A stretch of 64,000 nucleotides of DNA from Bradyrhizobium sp. NFR13 (GTDB lineage Bacteria > Pseudomonadota > Alphaproteobacteria > Rhizobiales > Xanthobacteraceae): contig NZ_FOTP01000006.1 in assembly GCF_900114605.1 (NCBI RefSeq), positions 186,001-250,000 on the forward strand, in the 5' to 3' direction. Shown here one piece after another: positions 62,877 to 64,000 of the stretch. The position numbers were made by a program, and so were the translations under genes. Every line of letters starts with the position of its first letter. Position 1 is the stretch's first letter. The notes below the pieces were generated by a model. The model had not been told where the DNA came from, searched no databases, and saw nothing but the letters and a program-made list of their open reading frames with translations.

Positions 62877-64000
62877 CGCCTAGCCTGCCCAACTTCGCCC
62901 AACGCTGACTGGAGCGCCGAGAGGAGAGCGGCGTTGGCATCCATCAACTGCCGCCGGCTGTGATCGTAAGCACGGGTCAGTTCATCCAGGCTGCGTTCAT
63001 CGACGTCCGGCTTGAACGGATTTGGGATGTCCAAATTGTACCCGCGGGCCTTGATCTCCTCGATACCCACCTTCCAACTGCACGGAGTCTGCTTCCTCCC
63101 GCGCCGCGCCGCATCTCCCCACCACGCCTTTTCCGCGTCAAACTCTTCAAGCCGGATCGGGCGAGATTTCGAGTAATTCTTATAGCCGTCGGGATAGGGG
63201 TGTTCGTAAAACCAGACTTGCTTGGTCGGTCCGGTCTTCTCGAAAAACAGAAGGTTAGTCTTGATGCCTGTATATGGATTGAACACGCCATTCGGAAGGC
63301 GAACGATCGTATGCAGGTTGCATTCCGTTAAAAGCTTTTCCTTTATTCGGGTCTTTGTGCCCTCGCCAAAAAGCGTTCCATCGGGGAGCACGACGGCAGC
63401 GCGCCCACCATCCTTGAGAAGCTCGATGATTAAAACAAGGAACAGATCAGCGGTTTCGCGGGTCTGGAAGAGTTGCGGTACGTTACGCTCGATTCCATCT
63501 TCCTCGATCCCGCCAAACGGCGGATTGGTCAGAATGACATCCACCTTCCTGCGAAGAGGATGATCCTTGATCGGCTTGCTAAGCGTGTTGCCTCTAACGA
63601 TATTGGTCGGGCTTTCAATCCCATGCAGCATCATATTGGTGGTGCAAAGTAGATGCGGGAGAGCTTTCTTCTCTACACCCCTGATTGACGACTGAAGAAT
63701 CTCGTAGTCGTTCTCACCACTTACGTATAAGTCGGTCTTGTGATCCACAGCGCAGGCTAGAAATCCGCCAGTGCCGCAAGCAGGATCGAACACGATGTCC
63801 GCCAGTTTTGGATCAAGCATTTCAACCATGAACTGAGTCAAGGCACGAGGGGTGTAGAATTCCCCGGCATTACCGGCGCTCTGAAGATCACGGAGGATCT
63901 GCTCGTATAAGTCGCCAAAGGTATGCTTGTCGCCCAGATTATTGAAATCGATCCCGTTTATCTTGTTAATAATCTGGCGAAGCAGTGTTCCCGACTTCAT
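62873..64000 (-). CDS. hsdM: Type I restriction-modification DNA methyltransferase (partial)
   Basis: The C-terminal 375 residues of an N6-adenine methyltransferase; the gene continues past the right edge. Motif I (DPACGTGGF) binds S-adenosylmethionine and motif IV (TNPPFGG) is the N6-adenine catalytic site; the HsdM family order (FYTPRALTQFMVEMLDP, then motif I, then motif IV) is intact. A Lys-rich C-terminal helix (DHSRRQLMDANAALLSALQ) joins the S subunit. It modifies host DNA to protect it from the HsdR nuclease, which is not in the window and could be further right. Confidence 0.92.
   Translation of the reverse strand: MKSGTLLRQIINKINGIDFNNLGDKHTFGDLYEQILRDLQSAGNAGEFYTPRALTQFMVEMLDPKLADIVFDPACGTGGFLACAVDHKTDLYVSGENDYEILQSSIRGVEKKALPHLLCTTNMMLHGIESPTNIVRGNTLSKPIKDHPLRRKVDVILTNPPFGGIEEDGIERNVPQLFQTRETADLFLVLIIELLKDGGRAAVVLPDGTLFGEGTKTRIKEKLLTECNLHTIVRLPNGVFNPYTGIKTNLLFFEKTGPTKQVWFYEHPYPDGYKNYSKSRPIRLEEFDAEKAWWGDAARRGRKQTPCSWKVGIEEIKARGYNLDIPNPFKPDVDERSLDELTRAYDHSRRQLMDANAALLSALQSALGEVGQARR

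Overview
The window is GC-rich, densely packed chromosomal DNA of an alphaproteobacterium, most likely a Nitrobacteraceae member (the Bradyrhizobium, Rhodopseudomonas, Tardiphaga or Afipia group). I infer this from the protein families (DUF3551, DUF992, DUF6894, TAT-exported Arg/Trp-rich mini-proteins, GYD), the style of the palindromic intergenic repeats, and the GC-rich codon use. I could not run a database search, so family names are recognition from sequence and taxonomy is inference. I saw no complete tRNA, rRNA or CRISPR array.

Layout. 0-3 kb: the end of an unknown gene, the RecQ helicase, a GYD protein and a membrane protein. 3.1-4 kb: gene-free DNA with repeat-like elements. 4.1-17.2 kb: a catabolic locus with two SxxK serine hydrolases around a LysR regulator, a complete oligopeptide-type ABC transporter (two permeases, a fused double ATPase, a binding protein on the opposite strand), a class III omega-aminotransferase, an orphan nitrile hydratase accessory-type protein and a YtcJ-type amidohydrolase. 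The set looks built to import amide-linked oligomers or amino compounds, hydrolyse them and transaminate the products. 17.4-22 kb: small exported or unknown proteins, an alpha/beta hydrolase and a TerB protein.

22-48 kb is a pH and envelope-stress region. It has a seven-gene Mrp/Mnh-type cation/proton antiporter operon in the order E-F-G-B-C-D-D, with MrpA apparently split. Arginine deiminase (arcA) sits with an arginine/ornithine-type exchanger (arcD), and a second exchanger lies 9 kb away. There is also an RND efflux pair, a cytoplasmic histidine kinase with two tandem NarL/FixJ-type response regulators, an AI-2E family permease, a metallophosphoesterase, an HdeD acid-resistance-type protein and a DUF1269 protein. 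Two families of small exported proteins (DUF992, and one I call AEPRDSVERG after its motif) each occur twice here. A CCCTAGG motif recurs in two intergenic regions.

48.3-56.5 kb: a branched-chain amino acid (Liv)-type ABC transporter operon ending in a carboxymuconolactone-decarboxylase-like gene. It is divergent from a GntR/FCD regulator, a 3-hydroxyisobutyrate-dehydrogenase-like enzyme and a hydrolase with an extra N-terminal domain. Two nested GTCAA...TTGAC palindromes lie between the two units. This is a carboxylate or amino-acid-like catabolic module with unknown substrate.

56.6-64 kb: a DUF2778 protein, then a P4-type integrase that begins what looks like an integrated defence element. 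Behind it, on the opposite strand, lies a tightly overlapping operon: HsdM (cut by the window edge), an HsdS with an extra C-terminal domain, and a SIR2-like protein. I consider this type I restriction-modification plus SIR2 arrangement the most likely uncharacterised system in the window.
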